Under the pieces are notes generated by a model. The model was not told the DNA's origin and made no database searches. It was given only the letters and a program-made list of their open reading frames with translations. DNA of 13,861 bases from assembly GCA_937926195.1 (NCBI GenBank), contig CALEXZ010000076.1, forward strand, positions 1 through 13,861, written 5' to 3'. Position numbers and translations under genes: made by a program. This DNA comes from an uncultured Actinomyces sp. GTDB taxonomy: Bacteria > Actinomycetota > Actinomycetes > Actinomycetales > Actinomycetaceae. This document shows, piece by piece, positions 13,311-13,861 of the stretch (positions within the stretch are counted from its first letter, which is position 1; each line of letters opens with the position of its first letter).

Positions 13311-13724
13311 GCGTCGACGCGCCGGTGTCCGCCTACTGCCCTCCTGGAGGGACGGGCGCCCTTGCGTGCTCCTGGCGTCCGTCGTGGGTCGCCGTCACCC
13401 GCCGTGCCGTGAGCGACGCAGCGGGATGCACAGTACTCACCGCTACAGAGGTTCTTGGGTCCTCCTCGCCCCGTACCGGAAGGTCGGCTCATGCTGGTCC
13501 AGCGTCTCAAGCCCCCTCGTCGGTTTCACCCCGCTTCCCGAGGCGCGTGTGTCGTGCCCCCATCGGGCTCGCCGGCGGCACGCGCGGATCGCGTATCGCG
13601 GCCGCACTGGCGCTGAGAACGTGCGGAGGATTCGTCCCGGGAGCACACACTCGGATGCTCGACCAAGGACGGGTTAGGAAGGGACGAGCCGTCCTGACGA
13701 CGGCGCGTACACACCCTCGACCGG

Positions 13725-13797
13725 ACCACCGACCACCGGAGGTCGCCGCCTTCCGGGACGTCGAGGCGTCCGGCTCGGGTGGGTGCTGGTCGGTGGT
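13725..13797. repeat. Long-range inverted repeat enclosing nested hairpins
   Basis: ACCACCGACCA (13725-13735) and TGGTCGGTGGT (13787-13797) are exact 11-bp complements 51 nt apart. Smaller complementary pairs inside (CCGGA/TCCGG and GGACG/CGTCC) would give a branched RNA fold. Confidence 0.6.
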
Positions 13798-13825
13798 GGT
13801 GGCCACGTGGGTGTGGGGCCGCCCG

Positions 13826-13861
13826 CTGGCTCGACCCCCGGTGGTGTGTGGGGGGAGCCGG
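13826..13861. repeat. Stable hairpin at the window end
   Basis: CTGGCTC, a 2-nt GA bulge, CCCCC, a 10-nt loop (13840-13849), then GGGGG and GAGCCGG: about 12 pairs, one of them a wobble. The window ends exactly at the base of the stem, so it may continue outward. Confidence 0.55.

Larger units (their letters stand above)
13311..13861. other. Gene-free 3' stretch with inverted repeats
   Basis: I find no convincing gene in these ~550 bp on either strand. The open frames present lack coding character or family motifs. The best small candidate is a 41-codon frame (ATG 13491 to TGA 13616) with GGAAGG 7 nt upstream, but its product is unrecognised and Arg/Pro-rich. A 6-1-6 palindrome (CCCTCC-T-GGAGGG) lies at 13339-13351. 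Two larger hairpins near the end are listed separately. The region could be a long leader or intergenic spacer for a gene beyond the window. Confidence 0.6.

Noticed and set aside
13491..13616. 41-codon small frame with GGAAGG 7 nt upstream
   Set aside because: The ribosome-site match is good, but the Arg/Pro-rich product, mixed third-base use and lack of a promoter make it too weak to call.
12727..13677. 316-codon + strand frame overlapping the end of pmt
   Set aside because: Most of it is a shadow of pmt and the rest crosses the pmt terminator into the gene-free stretch; no motifs.
13507..13806. 99-codon minus-strand frame at the window end
   Set aside because: No coding signature, and it runs through the inverted-repeat arm at 13725-13735.
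13265..13861. tRNA or rRNA gene in the terminal stretch
   Set aside because: No T-arm consensus, cloverleaf or conserved 16S/23S/5S segment could be recognised on either strand.

Overview
The window comes from a very GC-rich actinobacterium. The protein style and gene set (Rpf/G5 muralytic proteins, bacterial protein O-mannosyltransferase, zinc-type MetRS without a C-terminal domain) suggest an Actinomyces-like member of the Actinomycetales; the genus is an inference. The gene order pmt - rsmI - (membrane protein) - metG - tatD - rpfB - rsmA - ispE matches the Mycobacterium tuberculosis Rv1002c-Rv1011 neighbourhood as I remember it, so most of this is a conserved actinobacterial chromosomal core block and not a mobile or defence island.

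Layout. 1-104 is the 3' end of a probable TetR-type regulator on the + strand, separated by a hairpin from a long leftward block. That block runs from about 9.0 kb down to 0.2 kb: metG, tatD, a G5 protein with a lysozyme-like C-terminal domain, an RpfB-like resuscitation-promoting factor, rsmA, ispE and an ABC-F ATPase. The last three overlap by 4 bp and 1 bp and form one translationally coupled unit. The two G5 proteins are tandem paralogues that share their membrane anchor and G5 domain but carry different peptidoglycan-cleaving domains. From 9.3 kb there is a rightward gene for an unrecognised two-helix membrane protein, then leftward rsmI, then rightward pmt. The last ~600 bp hold no convincing gene but several hairpins.

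How the genes work together. MetG, RsmA, RsmI and the ABC-F ATPase all act on translation (Met-tRNA charging, 16S rRNA modification, ribosome-associated ATPase). The two G5 proteins and Pmt act at the cell envelope. IspE would feed isoprenoid (undecaprenyl/polyprenyl phosphate) synthesis, and Pmt uses a polyprenyl-phosphate-mannose donor, so an envelope theme also runs through the block.

Most notable points: the IspE-like kinase has lost several residues normally conserved in its substrate-binding motifs; four genes (rsmA, metG, rsmI, pmt) have a TANNNT box 6-7 nt before the start codon, as expected of leaderless transcripts; rsmI and pmt appear to fire from face-to-face leaderless promoters within 35 bp; and the two G5 genes have matching promoters and a shared 8-bp leader motif. 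I found no CRISPR array, insertion sequence, tRNA or rRNA gene, and no clearly new multi-gene system.
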